Origin: Pseudobdellovibrionaceae bacterium
GTDB taxonomy: Bacteria > Bdellovibrionota > Bdellovibrionia > Bdellovibrionales > UBA1609
Reading direction: 5' to 3'
DNA: 64,000 nt
Assembly: GCA_020635075.1 (NCBI GenBank)
Contig: JACKAM010000001.1
Coordinates: 372,001-436,000 of the forward strand
How positions within the stretch are numbered: the stretch's first letter is position 1; each line of letters starts with the position of its first letter. Made by a program: the position numbers and the translations under genes. The notes below the pieces were generated by a model. That model was not told the origin of the DNA. It did not search any database and was given only the letters and a program-made list of their open reading frames with translations. Positions 1 to 8,559 of this stretch are shown one piece after another.

Positions 1-66
1 AAGAGCAAGGGCAAAAAGACTAAGTCCGGTGGATAGATGAGTAAATAGGGGGACCATTTTGGGCAT
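1..66 (-). CDS. Partial CDS, N-terminus of a probable exported or membrane protein
   Basis: An ATG at 66 on the minus strand opens a frame that runs off the window after 22 codons. The visible residues are a short polar start followed by a hydrophobic run ending LSLFALAL, which looks like a signal peptide or first membrane segment. An A/G-rich ribosome-binding-like stretch (AAGGAA) lies about 8 bases upstream of the ATG. Nothing about the function can be said from 22 residues. Confidence 0.45.
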   Translation of the reverse strand, partial: MPKMVPLFTHLSTGLSLFALAL

Positions 67-165
67 GGGTTTTTCCTTTTTTCAAGTCGTTAGCGTCAGC
101 TCCACTACATGGGGAGAAGAGGAGCCTGATTTGAGTGGTTTTGTTAAAGGCAAAGCTTATGCCAC

Positions 166-196
166 AAAAAGGGCCAACTAAAGATAGTCGGGCCCT
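166..196 (-). terminator. Rho-independent terminator after the receiver/PilZ-like gene
   Basis: Read on the minus strand, a 6-bp stem AGGGCC/GGCCCT with a 15-base loop is followed directly by TTTTT. It sits 25 bases beyond the stop codon of the 222-923 gene, so it most likely ends that transcript. Confidence 0.6.
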
Positions 197-221
197 CACT
201 TTGTCGAAGCTTGACGAGGCT

Positions 222-923
222 CTAGCTGGTTCGCCGGAATTGGTACGAGTGAGTGACGATCCACTCGCGAATGAGTTGGTAGTCTTTGGCGTCTAGATCG
301 AGAAATGTGACGTACACTTCCCAGCCATCGTCAACCTCACTGCAGTCACAAATTCGTAATTTCGACGGATCGATATTGAGATCTCTCAAGGCGACGAGAT
401 CAAATATGAAGTGAGCATCCGAGGACTCTTCAAGAGGAATGGGTGAGTGAATGACGAGGCCTTTAACGCTAACAGACTTCACTTTAAGAGGCATTCGCAG
501 TTCCCCACCAGATTGAGGAGCCGAATCCGGAAAGACCAATTCCTCAAATTGGGGGCGGGTGCCGAGGAGGGCCTCGACTCGGCGGAGGAGCAAATCCCGT
601 TGAGGGGGTTTCATGATGAAGTCCCAAGCACCGGCCTGCATGGCGCGCTTGATTTCCGCCTGCTCACTTTCGTTGGCGAGAAGTAAAATCGGAGGTGTGG
701 CGCGGTCTTTAATGATTTGGACTTCCCTTAACAGGCGAATTCCCGACATCCGCGGCAGATGAATATCAAGTAGGGCCAGGTCAAAATCGAAAGTCCGGAG
801 AGCGTCCATGGCGGCGTAACCATCGCTCACGCATTTCACCACAAATCCTGCCTGCTCCAGCATGAACTGAGTGAGCTTTAGGACCCTGGGGTCCCCTTCG
901 ACTAGGAGAACATTGCGCTTCAA
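222..923 (-). CDS. Response regulator: receiver domain plus degenerate PilZ-like domain
   Basis: Residues 1-120 form a CheY-like receiver. Asp53 in LLDIHLP is the expected phospho-acceptor, Lys105 in FIMKPP is the conserved lysine, and acidic residues near the N-terminus (EGDP) fit the metal pocket. The usual Thr/Ser switch position reads LLAN, so it appears to be Ala. Residues 135-230 resemble a PilZ fold: a GLVIHSP strand and a terminal helix after VTFLDLD. The RxxxR motif that binds cyclic-di-GMP is not seen, so nucleotide binding is doubtful. No kinase gene is adjacent. A terminator-like hairpin follows the gene. Confidence 0.8.
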   Translation of the reverse strand: MKRNVLLVEGDPRVLKLTQFMLEQAGFVVKCVSDGYAAMDALRTFDFDLALLDIHLPRMSGIRLLREVQIIKDRATPPILLLANESEQAEIKRAMQAGAWDFIMKPPQRDLLLRRVEALLGTRPQFEELVFPDSAPQSGGELRMPLKVKSVSVKGLVIHSPIPLEESSDAHFIFDLVALRDLNIDPSKLRICDCSEVDDGWEVYVTFLDLDAKDYQLIREWIVTHSYQFRRTS

Positions 924-983
924 AATACCACCTCAGTCCATCTTATCGGAATAATTGGGGCAAAACATGGGTCTGGGATTGGT

Positions 984-1715
984 TTACGGCAGAAGGCGGC
1001 TCAACAGGGCGACGAGGGCGGTTTCGATCTTAAGGGTTCTCTCCCCCCAAAAATGGAGTTGAAAGCCGGCCTCAAGGAATTTTTCCACCTCGTAGTCAAT
1101 CCAGCCTCCTTCGGGGCCTACGGCCAAAGTCCAGTGTTGAGGCAGATGTCGATGAGCTTCACTCGAATTGCGATCGGAGCGGACTCGGGACCCGGGATGA
1201 GCCACCAGGCCCTGACTGTGGATCAACAGCCCTGGCGCAACGTCCTCGACAAACGGCTTAAAACCCCTATGAAGGTGTACCTTGGGTAAAATGGTGTCGC
1301 GTGATTGCTCTAGACCGAGCAGAAGCTCTTCATGAAGGGTCTCGGTCCCTAATTGCTGACTTTGCCAAAAGGACTTTTCCACCCGGAAGCTATTGATGAG
1401 GTGAATGGATTTAACACCCAAGGTGGTGACCGACTGAATGATTCTTCCCAGATACTTGGGGCGAGGAAGGGCGAGAACGAGCTGAACGGGAGCCGGGGCT
1501 GGTGGGTTTTCGTTTAGCTGTATCTCAAGCTGAATCTTGTCTCCAGAGAACTCCAGGATCTGTCCCGTGCCAATTGGGCCATTGAGAAGTCCCGTGCACA
1601 AAATTTTCCCCTGCTGACACTGGTTGGTTTTGACCAAATGATCCACGCGTCGGCCGCTGATCAGGGCGCGATCTGGGGAAATTAGATCTGGTTGATCAAG
1701 GAGCAATAGGTTCAT
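984..1715 (-). CDS. rsmE: 16S rRNA (uracil-1498-N3)-methyltransferase RsmE
   Basis: This is an RsmE-family SPOUT methyltransferase, which methylates U1498 of 16S rRNA using S-adenosylmethionine. The C-terminal SAM-binding knot is clear: LAVGPEGGWIDYEVE followed by GERTLKIETALVALLSRL, both family hallmarks. The N-terminal PUA-like region begins MNLLLLDQPD, typical for the family, so I place the start at 1715 rather than at the upstream in-frame codon at 1751. The length, 243 residues, is normal. It is transcribed on its own and divergently from the SGNH-like gene at 1793. The gene does not look damaged. Confidence 0.93.
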   Translation of the reverse strand: MNLLLLDQPDLISPDRALISGRRVDHLVKTNQCQQGKILCTGLLNGPIGTGQILEFSGDKIQLEIQLNENPPAPAPVQLVLALPRPKYLGRIIQSVTTLGVKSIHLINSFRVEKSFWQSQQLGTETLHEELLLGLEQSRDTILPKVHLHRGFKPFVEDVAPGLLIHSQGLVAHPGSRVRSDRNSSEAHRHLPQHWTLAVGPEGGWIDYEVEKFLEAGFQLHFWGERTLKIETALVALLSRLLP

Positions 1716-1792
1716 GGCCGCTATATTGCCAAGTGGAGTCAAAATGATCAACAGGGCTTGTGCCCAAATGATGGATTTTCCAAAATAGAAGA

Positions 1793-2965
1793 GTGAATAA
1801 GAACCTCTTCCTTGCAGTTTTCTCTGTTCTTTTCGCTTATGGAGTAGCCGAGGCGCTTGCGACCTTTTGTTATGTCAAAGGATGGATTGAACCCTATTCC
1901 ATTTGGTTTTTGGAGAAACATGGTCCAGGAATCAGTCATGTTTCCTTTGATCCCGTGATTGGCTATAGGCTGTCGTCTAGGCCGACTCGTATGGGGGCCT
2001 ACACCACAGTTGGGGGAGTACAGACCTGGGCTTCTTCGCGAGGAAATAACTTAGGATTCCCAGATTTCGAAGACTTTAATCTTAAACGAAGCCATGAAAA
2101 CCAAATTCGTGTGGCGGTGTTTGGGGATTCTTTTTCAGCCTCCCAATACCTGTCCAAGCCTTGGCCAGAGCAGGCGGAAGAGCTGCTCGAGAGGAGAGGG
2201 CTGCCGATCGAAATCATGAATTTTTCGATTGATGGTGGTGGATTAGGCAATTGGTGGTCCACCATTGTGGGGTTGATCGAGAAGGAGAAGATGGAGATAG
2301 ATGCCTTCGTGTTTGCTGTCTGGAGCACTGATCTCAATCGGTCTTTCATGCTTTGGGACGATGAGGCCTATTTGGAATTGAACTGGCCGCAGGCGGAAGT
2401 TGGCGCTCAGTATATGCAGGATTGGGACACCAATAAGTTTCCGAAGAGCAGGGATGAGTTGATCCTTGGGCCATTGAAGCGATTTTTCCTGTTGAGTTCA
2501 AATGAGGTGGACCTTTTATTGGCAGGTAAACTCAGTTTGCCCACGGACCGCAATTGGGATCCGTTCCTTTGGAAACTATTTTGGCACCAGGTAACCCCTG
2601 TGGCTCAGGCCGATAATGATTCGATACCACCACCATTGGGTGGTTTTAGCGATCCGGGTAAGTTAAAACTCATTCAGGAGATCCGCACTTTTGCTGAAGG
2701 TCGACGAATCAAGATCTTTGTGGTGAATAATGCTGATAACTATTTTGACGGCGTGGGTTTCGCCAACCTACTTGATGCTGAGATGATCGACGGAAGTCAG
2801 GTCTATAATCGATTGAGAAGTTTTAGTCAGGGTAATTACTTTATCCCCCTAGATGGCCACTTCATGCAAAAGGGAGCAGACCAATTCGCAGATTTTATGG
2901 CTGAGAAAATTGAACATTGGTATAGAAGCGGAAAATTCCAAATTACTTCAAGGCCTGGGCAATAG
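1793..2965 (+). CDS. SGNH/GDSL-fold protein with N-terminal membrane anchor
   Basis: The 390-residue product begins with a hydrophobic segment (about residues 3-25) that could be an uncleaved anchor. VFGDSFSASQY near residue 105 is the block I serine motif of SGNH hydrolases. Near the C-terminus PLDGHFMQKGADQFAD supplies the D-x-H pair, in the arrangement seen in AlgX/AlgJ-like acyltransferases rather than classic lipases. That family usually moves or removes acyl groups on envelope polysaccharides; the substrate here is unknown. The last 23 bases overlap the 3' end of the convergent cytochrome lipoprotein gene. A second SGNH-like protein lies at 8560-9528. Confidence 0.72.
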   Translation: MNKNLFLAVFSVLFAYGVAEALATFCYVKGWIEPYSIWFLEKHGPGISHVSFDPVIGYRLSSRPTRMGAYTTVGGVQTWASSRGNNLGFPDFEDFNLKRSHENQIRVAVFGDSFSASQYLSKPWPEQAEELLERRGLPIEIMNFSIDGGGLGNWWSTIVGLIEKEKMEIDAFVFAVWSTDLNRSFMLWDDEAYLELNWPQAEVGAQYMQDWDTNKFPKSRDELILGPLKRFFLLSSNEVDLLLAGKLSLPTDRNWDPFLWKLFWHQVTPVAQADNDSIPPPLGGFSDPGKLKLIQEIRTFAEGRRIKIFVVNNADNYFDGVGFANLLDAEMIDGSQVYNRLRSFSQGNYFIPLDGHFMQKGADQFADFMAEKIEHWYRSGKFQITSRPGQ

Positions 2966-3569
2966 CCGCTATTTCATCAGCTTTGAGATTCACCAGCCCT
3001 CCCATTGTAGGCACTCCAAAAATCGCTGATTTGATCTGTTGTTGAGTGGCACCTTTCTGATCTGTGTTGGCCAATGAAAAGTGACAGCTCTGGCAATGCT
3101 GGGTATACAGAGCTGGCCCATCGGGAAGAGTGGGTGGAGTGCCCCCATTATCCGTGACCGACAGTTGTACTTGGAAGGAGTCCTGACTGCCATCCGCATA
3201 GAGCACCCAAAGATCAACTTTTAGATCGCCGGCATGGGAACAGGTAATCAGAGAGGACTGTAGATTACTGGCGGTGTCCTGGACGCAGTAGTTAGAGCCA
3301 TCTGCCAACTGATGATCCCACATGGCATCGACCCACTGTTTATCCTTGATTCCCATGACCAGAGTCATGCTTTCCCCCTTTCCCATCTCCGTGGAATTGG
3401 ATGTGGAGTAGATGGGCACTCCTTCCTGGATTTGGTAAAGGTCCCGAAAGTCGACACGGTCCTCCAGAGAACCTTCATCGTGCCAGGAGCCAACAACGGA
3501 ACAACCTTGTCCCATGAGGAACAGAAATAAAAAGAAAATACTGGTCAGAAACAGATGAAAGCTGTTCAT
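2943..3569 (-). CDS. Lipoprotein with a C-terminal c-type cytochrome haem motif
   Basis: A 208-residue protein with a hydrophobic leader ending MGQGCSVVG, a plausible lipobox. After a beta-rich middle region, residues about 150-208 hold one CxxCH haem site (HCQSCHFSL), and FGVPTMGG supplies a Met that could be the axial ligand, as in mono-haem cytochrome c. It is the last gene of the minus-strand operon with the DUF1501-type protein and overlaps the previous gene by four bases (ATGA). An electron-transfer role in the envelope is inferred from the haem motif; the partner is unknown. Confidence 0.75.
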   Translation of the reverse strand: MNSFHLFLTSIFFLFLFLMGQGCSVVGSWHDEGSLEDRVDFRDLYQIQEGVPIYSTSNSTEMGKGESMTLVMGIKDKQWVDAMWDHQLADGSNYCVQDTASNLQSSLITCSHAGDLKVDLWVLYADGSQDSFQVQLSVTDNGGTPPTLPDGPALYTQHCQSCHFSLANTDQKGATQQQIKSAIFGVPTMGGLVNLKADEIAAIAQALK

Positions 3570-4648
3570 CGGTTTAGAAACTCCTTACTCGTGACAACCC
3601 GGAAAATAAAGTCTTTGAGCTTAAATTGGTCAGCCTCCAAATCCATGTAAAAGTGAGTCATTGATTCAGGCAGTGGTTTATCGTGATCCAAACCAAACAG
3701 GCGTCCGACAACCCGTTGGGTGACGCAGTTGCGGAACTGTTGAGTTTGAGAAAATAGGCCAGCGTATTCGCGAAGGCTCGCGACATTGGTGCCTTTGTAA
3801 GTTGCACTTACTCCATCGGCTACGATGTCTTTGGTTGTTGAAGCCTTATTGGTATCAGTGACTGTAATCTCACCAGCATTGGGATTCGGATTAGGGTTGG
3901 GATTGTAGAATCCCTTGCGATCAAAGGTGTAAAACAAAGTGGCCCGGCTATTCATCGTCTTGTGGCAATCATAACATTTGGGAACACAATCCTGACAGGC
4001 AAAGGTCTTGAGGGTGCCGGGAAGCTGCTCAGGTAAAAGCCCTTCATCTGATTTGTCTGGATACTCAGAGCAGGCAAACACCTCGAAGACCTTCGAAACT
4101 CTTCTAAAGTTAAAGGCCGCCTGCCATTTTTCCAAAAACCCACGTGTGGTGATGGCGCCAGCAGCATTGGCCTGTGCTAGGGCTGGTGTCGAGAAGGAGG
4201 AACAGTTGATTTTCTTAAGTTGATCATCGACACAATAGTCAGCCGTGAGAATCTGTCGGTAGTCCTCATTGTTGGTGATGAGATAGGCCGCCAGATTAGC
4301 GGGTTCGCTGTAGTTGATTCCTCCGCTGGTTCCACCCATCTCAAAGTCATTCATTGACGTCAACTGTACGGCCGTCTTGAAATTATCAGAATCAAGAATG
4401 GAGCGGATCACCTGCTCGTACCCTTCTTGGGTCGCGGCCATCGACATCTCCTCATCAGTGGGAAATTTTTGAGCCAGAGCGACCATAGCGGTTTTCATCG
4501 CCTTTAGTCTTTGTTCATCCGGGCTTCGTGAGCGCAGAGGCACAGTATTGCCGGTGAGATCCTTGGCGCTGTAGCCATTGCAAGAGATCAGGGTCAAAGA
4601 CAAGATCAAAACTCCAAAAATGTTAAATGGCATCCTTGCACGGTTCAT
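3566..4648 (-). CDS. Cysteine-rich lipoprotein associated with the DUF1501-type protein
   Basis: The product has a lipoprotein leader ending LTLISCNGY. The middle contains closely spaced cysteines (FACQDCVPKCYDCHK) including one CYDCH motif that could bind haem c, then FYTFDRKGFYNP. A low-complexity NPNPNPN run follows. The pattern recalls the DUF1585/DUF1588-type proteins encoded beside DUF1501/DUF1552 proteins, but I cannot assign a family firmly. I choose ATG at 4648, just after the upstream stop at 4654; an in-frame GTG at 4669 and an ATG at 4633 are alternatives. The gene is tightly linked to its neighbours on both sides. Confidence 0.65.
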   Translation of the reverse strand: MNRARMPFNIFGVLILSLTLISCNGYSAKDLTGNTVPLRSRSPDEQRLKAMKTAMVALAQKFPTDEEMSMAATQEGYEQVIRSILDSDNFKTAVQLTSMNDFEMGGTSGGINYSEPANLAAYLITNNEDYRQILTADYCVDDQLKKINCSSFSTPALAQANAAGAITTRGFLEKWQAAFNFRRVSKVFEVFACSEYPDKSDEGLLPEQLPGTLKTFACQDCVPKCYDCHKTMNSRATLFYTFDRKGFYNPNPNPNPNAGEITVTDTNKASTTKDIVADGVSATYKGTNVASLREYAGLFSQTQQFRNCVTQRVVGRLFGLDHDKPLPESMTHFYMDLEADQFKLKDFIFRVVTSKEFLNR

Positions 4649-4653
4649 AGCGG

Positions 4654-6003
4654 CTAGCCGATCATGCACTGAAAGACTTTTTTCAAGTCCACGCCGGGAT
4701 TTTGTGCCAAAGCGTTCACCGTATGATAGATCTGCTCGTTGGTATTCTTCTCGGTTGGAGTCTTTTGCCCGGTGATCAAATCACAGCCATAGGCTGTTCC
4801 CGCGACTCCGCCCGTGTCCTTCAGGTCAAATCCACCATAAAAGCCACCAGCCACTCGTTTGCCGATCATCGCAAAGCCTTGAGTACTTCCGTCATTATTG
4901 TCTCGTCCTACGGGAGCAATTCCGCGAGTAAATTCCGTGCCGATGACAATAAAGGTGGTATCCCATAGGGTTTCACCTTTTGTACCTGCGGGATCTGGTG
5001 TCTTTTGTAAATAGGAGATCGTGCTGCTTAAGATCGACGCCATTTCTCCTGGGTAGTTGCTTGGGCTTGCACCGATGGATTGGTAGCGGTGCCAGTCACC
5101 GGTACTGATTACCACCTGGGCAGAGTTGATGAGATTCAGACTCATTGCCTTTAAGGCCATGGCCATTCCTCGAGCAGGGTCCCGGTATGTTGTTTGCCGT
5201 CCAGTGAGGAGGCCTGATGGCAAATCATCGAGTACTAGTTGAGAGCTGAAGTCGGTTGTCATCAAATAGACGGCCGACGCGTGAGACTCAGCATGTGGGA
5301 TGGCTGTCTTCTGCGCTCTCTCCAGCATGATGGCCTGACGCCGGGACAAGGTGCGAGAGGCTTTGGCGATAAGATCGGCCTCGATCTCACTCACTTTGAG
5401 CGTTGGCTTTTTGAAATAGTCAAAGAAAGTTGTCGTATTGACTGCCTGAAGATCAGCTTTCCCCAATGTGTTGTTAGTCACTCCGGTACCAAACTGAATT
5501 CCGGCCATCAGCGAGCTGGTCGTGTTGCGGGATATGAGTTCAATGATGGGGCTTCTCAGGTTTTGAGTTGCACCCCCCTTACGATGTGCAAACAAAGAGG
5601 AGTGTCCGGTTTCGTTGGCCACACCCTGAGTGATGGCAATATTGCCGGCATAGGGCTGTAGGGCCATGGTGGCGGTGTTCAGATGGAGATTGTTCTGGGT
5701 CAGGGTCAACCCGTTTCCTGAATAGGGGCAGTTGGGGTGCCTTGGAGTTGAGAGCCTTTTGAAGTCGTCATTAGCGCCTAACATGATCATGGGCACTCCA
5801 GATCGGAGACCGATTTCGATCATACGCACGGGCGTTTTCCGTTCGTCAGCCTCAGCCAGAGGGAGGTACCTTTTCGCCAGTGTTTGCGCGCAGTCGAGGG
5901 CATCAAGGGGTGCCAATCCCGTCGCCGCCAAAGCGATTGTAGTTTTGGTGATAAAGTCTCGCCGACTGAGTTGTTTTTTACTTTCCTTACCCATTGGACT
6001 CAC
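4654..6003 (-). CDS. DUF1501-type Tat-exported protein
   Basis: Residues 13-35 form a twin-arginine leader (LSRRDFITKT followed by a hydrophobic segment), so export in folded form is expected. The rest matches the DUF1501-type, sulfatase-like pattern: MIMLGANDD early, YAGNIAITQGVANETGHSS in the middle, and FIVIGTEFTRG late. The biochemical activity of the family is not established. The start may be GTG 6003, which has AAGGA about 6 bases upstream, or ATG 5994. The gene lies between two lipoprotein genes in one operon, suggesting a shared envelope complex that includes a haem protein. Confidence 0.78.
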   Translation of the reverse strand: MSPMGKESKKQLSRRDFITKTTIALAATGLAPLDALDCAQTLAKRYLPLAEADERKTPVRMIEIGLRSGVPMIMLGANDDFKRLSTPRHPNCPYSGNGLTLTQNNLHLNTATMALQPYAGNIAITQGVANETGHSSLFAHRKGGATQNLRSPIIELISRNTTSSLMAGIQFGTGVTNNTLGKADLQAVNTTTFFDYFKKPTLKVSEIEADLIAKASRTLSRRQAIMLERAQKTAIPHAESHASAVYLMTTDFSSQLVLDDLPSGLLTGRQTTYRDPARGMAMALKAMSLNLINSAQVVISTGDWHRYQSIGASPSNYPGEMASILSSTISYLQKTPDPAGTKGETLWDTTFIVIGTEFTRGIAPVGRDNNDGSTQGFAMIGKRVAGGFYGGFDLKDTGGVAGTAYGCDLITGQKTPTEKNTNEQIYHTVNALAQNPGVDLKKVFQCMIG

Positions 6004-6034
6004 CCAAATCCTTTCACTCCCCAGTACCCATTTC

Positions 6035-6718
6035 TTACATGATTGTCAGAGATTCGAGGCTGGCGGCGACACTGGCACAGGCGGCCACGGCCTTCTTGTC
6101 CTCACTTTCGAATTGGCTTTGCAGTTCTTCGAGGACTTGTGTTTCATTGCCTTCTGGCCTGCGCCCAACGAAAGTTAGATACAGGTACTCAAAATCCCCA
6201 ACGCCATTTGGGAAAAGGGCCGCCTTGACCTCACTTTGGCTCATAGCCATTTCACAGGCGTTGATGAACATTTCGGTGGTGATGCGAAACTTGGTTGGAG
6301 TGCACTCGGTATTGGCGAGCCGGCCCTCATTGGGACTGGCCTCGCCGAGGTCGGCTCTGAATTTGTGCAGATAGTAGCACTCGGTGCTCGCACCCTGTTT
6401 GCACTCAGCGCTGGTCTTGATCTTTCCCTTGTCGTCCACCAGTGGAACGTCCTTTTTGGCAATCTTCAGCTTACTTTCGAGGACACTCCTGAGCGTATTG
6501 GTGTCGGCAAAGCTGCATGACTTAAGGCTGTCAAAAGTCGATGCAGGACTTCGATTGTTGTTCTTGTTGGCCTGAAAGCTCGTCGGAGCACAAGATAGAA
6601 ATCCTGTGGAGAGCACTAGAAGAGCTGCCGTTTGAAGCAACTTTTGTGTTTTTGAATTTAAGTCCAACCAATCGCGTGGACAGGTCTGTATCACATCCGT
6701 GATTCGTTCTAATCGCAT
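6035..6718 (-). CDS. Probable lipoprotein, first gene of the DUF1501-type operon
   Basis: The 227-residue product has an unusually long polar N-region followed by a hydrophobic stretch and STGFLSCAPTS, which looks like a lipobox with Cys43. Because of the long N-region the true start could be a later TTG, though ATG 6718 has a weak GGTG upstream. The body is mostly helical with several cysteines and ends in an Ala-rich segment. It is 31 bases upstream of the DUF1501-type gene. No family was recognised. Confidence 0.6.
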   Translation of the reverse strand: MRLERITDVIQTCPRDWLDLNSKTQKLLQTAALLVLSTGFLSCAPTSFQANKNNNRSPASTFDSLKSCSFADTNTLRSVLESKLKIAKKDVPLVDDKGKIKTSAECKQGASTECYYLHKFRADLGEASPNEGRLANTECTPTKFRITTEMFINACEMAMSQSEVKAALFPNGVGDFEYLYLTFVGRRPEGNETQVLEELQSQFESEDKKAVAACASVAASLESLTIM

Positions 6719-7060
6719 TTTTCACCCAACCTTGCTCGTGACTCGATTCCGGTGAGTCACACCCAATGACCATAAATAGAGCAAGCTGAGGGCCATCAGG
6801 GGAGGGGCTTGATTGGAGCTGAACAGTAGGACTCTTTTCACCTGTCCATTCTTTGGATTGATTGTCGAGAGTCTGCACGGCTGCCCAATTGGCTAACAGG
6901 GTGGTGAGCCAAGAAATCTAATATAACATAATATCTTCAAATACTTATGTCCTACCACCCAAGGGAGGCTCTCAACCTGGGCGGGTGATTCCTAAGTGGA
7001 CAAATGGTTTGGGCGGAGTTAAATTGCTTCCTTCCATTATCGCCAGCCAAATCTGACCGT
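6719..7060. other. Intergenic region between the DUF1501-type operon and tRNA-Pro
   Basis: About 340 bases without a convincing gene. The segment near 6920-6945 is AT-rich and could hold the promoter of the minus-strand operon, but I cannot place boxes with confidence. Short open frames here lack ribosome-binding sites and overlap the tRNA or the operon start. Confidence 0.5.
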
Positions 7061-7137
7061 CGGGGTGTGGCGCAGCCTGGTAGCGCGTTTGCTTCGGGAG
7101 CAAAAGGCCGCTGGTTCGAATCCAGTCACCCCGACCA
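7061..7137 (+). tRNA. tRNA-Pro (anticodon CGG)
   Basis: The acceptor stem CGGGGTG (7061-7067) pairs with CACCCCG (7127-7133), followed by discriminator A and an encoded CCA (7135-7137). The D-arm contains GCAGCCTGGTAGCGC. The anticodon stem TTTGC/GCAAA closes the 7-base loop TTCGGGA, giving anticodon CGG for proline codon CCG. The T-arm is CTGGTTCGAATCCAG. All arms pair properly, so it should be functional. Confidence 0.96.
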
Positions 7138-7180
7138 CTATAAGAGCTCATGACTTCAGTCATGGGCTCTTATAGTTTTT
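7137..7180 (+). terminator. Terminator directly after tRNA-Pro
   Basis: A stem of about 18 bp with one G-T wobble (7137-7154 against 7159-7176) and loop TTCA is followed by TTTTT. It starts at the last base of the tRNA CCA end, so processing and termination are closely linked. Confidence 0.85.
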
Positions 7181-7181
7181 G

Positions 7182-7201
7182 GGGGTGACTGGATTCGAAC
7201 C
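7182..7201 (-). repeat. Inverted 20-bp copy of the tRNA-Pro 3' end
   Basis: These 20 bases are the exact reverse complement of 7113-7132, the T-arm and acceptor 3' strand of the adjacent tRNA-Pro. The copy lacks the rest of a tRNA on either strand. With the terminator hairpin between them the two arms make one nested palindrome from 7113 to 7201. It could be an attachment-site scar, a remnant of a second tRNA gene, or an inverted duplication. Confidence 0.85.
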
Positions 7202-7214
7202 GGAGTTTCGCTAT

Positions 7215-8384
7215 CTAAAACACCACCTGGCCAATGCAGCCGAGAGCGAAAGCCAAACGACGGCTTTGGTAGACAATTTCTTCTTTAAGGTTCCTAATCT
7301 TTTGCCAGGCCCACTGGGTACATCCAGGCAGTCCTCCTACAGATACGCGAAGAAAGCCTTTGTATAGGGGAGAGACCGCCACGCGGAGCATGGAAGTCCT
7401 CTGCACATTGTTGGTGTATGTCATTAGGTCCGCAAAGGGAGGAGGGGGCAAGGCTAGAGCTGTATTGATTCCGCCGGCAAAAAAGTTTGACGTGGATTGG
7501 GTAAAGCCGGGGGCGCCGGGAGGGTAGAAGGCGAAACCTGCCCGAGCCTGATGCGCTTCTCCGGTGCGTGTTTGTGCCAGAAAGAAACCAAGCTTGGGTG
7601 TGATGCCCACGACTCCGACAGCGGCGAGAGAGCTGCGAAAGCTCTCTGTCTCTCGATATATATCAAAGACAAAACTTTTTTCCTTGTGGTTGTAGCCAAT
7701 GCTGATGCCAATCGACGCCTGACCACCGTATCCTTTGTTGCGGACTCCCCCTTCGGCAATCAATCCCAATGACAGAAGGCCTCCGAACTCATTTGCTTCG
7801 ATAACTAGGGGAGCCTGCTTCCAAAGAGTTCTGTCTAAAGAGTGAAGAATCGCTGATATCGCCTGAAGTCCTCGGGGACCAAATTGGCCGCCGCCTGAGA
7901 CTCGCTCGCCCGTGATTTCGGCGATTGGGTGAGAGGATTCACCTTTGTTGCGCAGCTGATTGAAGCGGTCCTTTATATATCCACCGACTCCGAGACTGAG
8001 TTTTCCATAGCTTAAAACAGCCGCCATATTGTTTAGGATCATGCGGCGTTTATCTAAAAACCGCTGTTGACTGGATTCATCAGGAAAATGCTGACGGCAG
8101 CAATCATTGAGTTCAGCTAGGTTGGGTTGAAGCTCAATCAGAGTCCCACCCTTGAGTCGAATTGAAATTCGGTAGCCGCCAGATTCGCTGAGCTCCGGCG
8201 CTTCAAGGCGGGAATCCACCACCTTGTCAGCGAGTGAAACGCGATTGAGATCAAGAGCTAAAGGCTCCTGACCAAAACTATTGAATGCCCCGGTTAAGCT
8301 CAAAACGAGCAAAAACCCCAGCAGTATCCCATGCCATAGGACTGCCCAGCTCCAAGGCTGGGAAGTCTTTAAACCCCTCACCAT
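7215..8384 (-). CDS. Exported protein of unknown function
   Basis: The 389-residue product has an N-terminal hydrophobic segment (about residues 13-36) ending near FNSFGQ, consistent with a signal peptide. The body alternates short strands with glycines and has a Pro/Gly turn PPGAPGF near residue 305, suggesting an outer-membrane or periplasmic beta-rich protein. The C-terminus is basic and loses the strand pattern, so the last 40 residues may be extra sequence read through after the tRNA-derived repeat was placed downstream. No known domain was recognised. It is transcribed towards tRNA-Pro. Confidence 0.6.
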   Translation of the reverse strand: MVRGLKTSQPWSWAVLWHGILLGFLLVLSLTGAFNSFGQEPLALDLNRVSLADKVVDSRLEAPELSESGGYRISIRLKGGTLIELQPNLAELNDCCRQHFPDESSQQRFLDKRRMILNNMAAVLSYGKLSLGVGGYIKDRFNQLRNKGESSHPIAEITGERVSGGGQFGPRGLQAISAILHSLDRTLWKQAPLVIEANEFGGLLSLGLIAEGGVRNKGYGGQASIGISIGYNHKEKSFVFDIYRETESFRSSLAAVGVVGITPKLGFFLAQTRTGEAHQARAGFAFYPPGAPGFTQSTSNFFAGGINTALALPPPPFADLMTYTNNVQRTSMLRVAVSPLYKGFLRVSVGGLPGCTQWAWQKIRNLKEEIVYQSRRLAFALGCIGQVVF

Positions 8385-8559
8385 AAAACACCCCTAAAAC
8401 TCTGTGTCCGTGAGTCCAATTTTCAAAACCCTAGGCACTTGCCTATCAATCCCGATACCAAGGCTGTATGGCGCGATGTAGCAAATGAAATTTGACTTGG
8501 GATTCCAGCGGATAGAAGGGCTTTAGGTTTTGGGGCTCAGTCAGGGGAAAGGGCAAAAT

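Noticed and set aside
6531..6878. A 115-codon minus-strand frame overlapping the first DUF1501-operon gene
   Set aside because: It runs out of frame over the lipoprotein gene start, with no ribosome-binding site and no hydrophobic or domain features.
7179..7367. A plus-strand frame beginning VTGFEPE-like residues after the tRNA
   Set aside because: GVTGFEPE is the well-known translation of the antisense of a tRNA T-arm. The frame lies opposite the exported protein gene and is explained by the inverted tRNA fragment.
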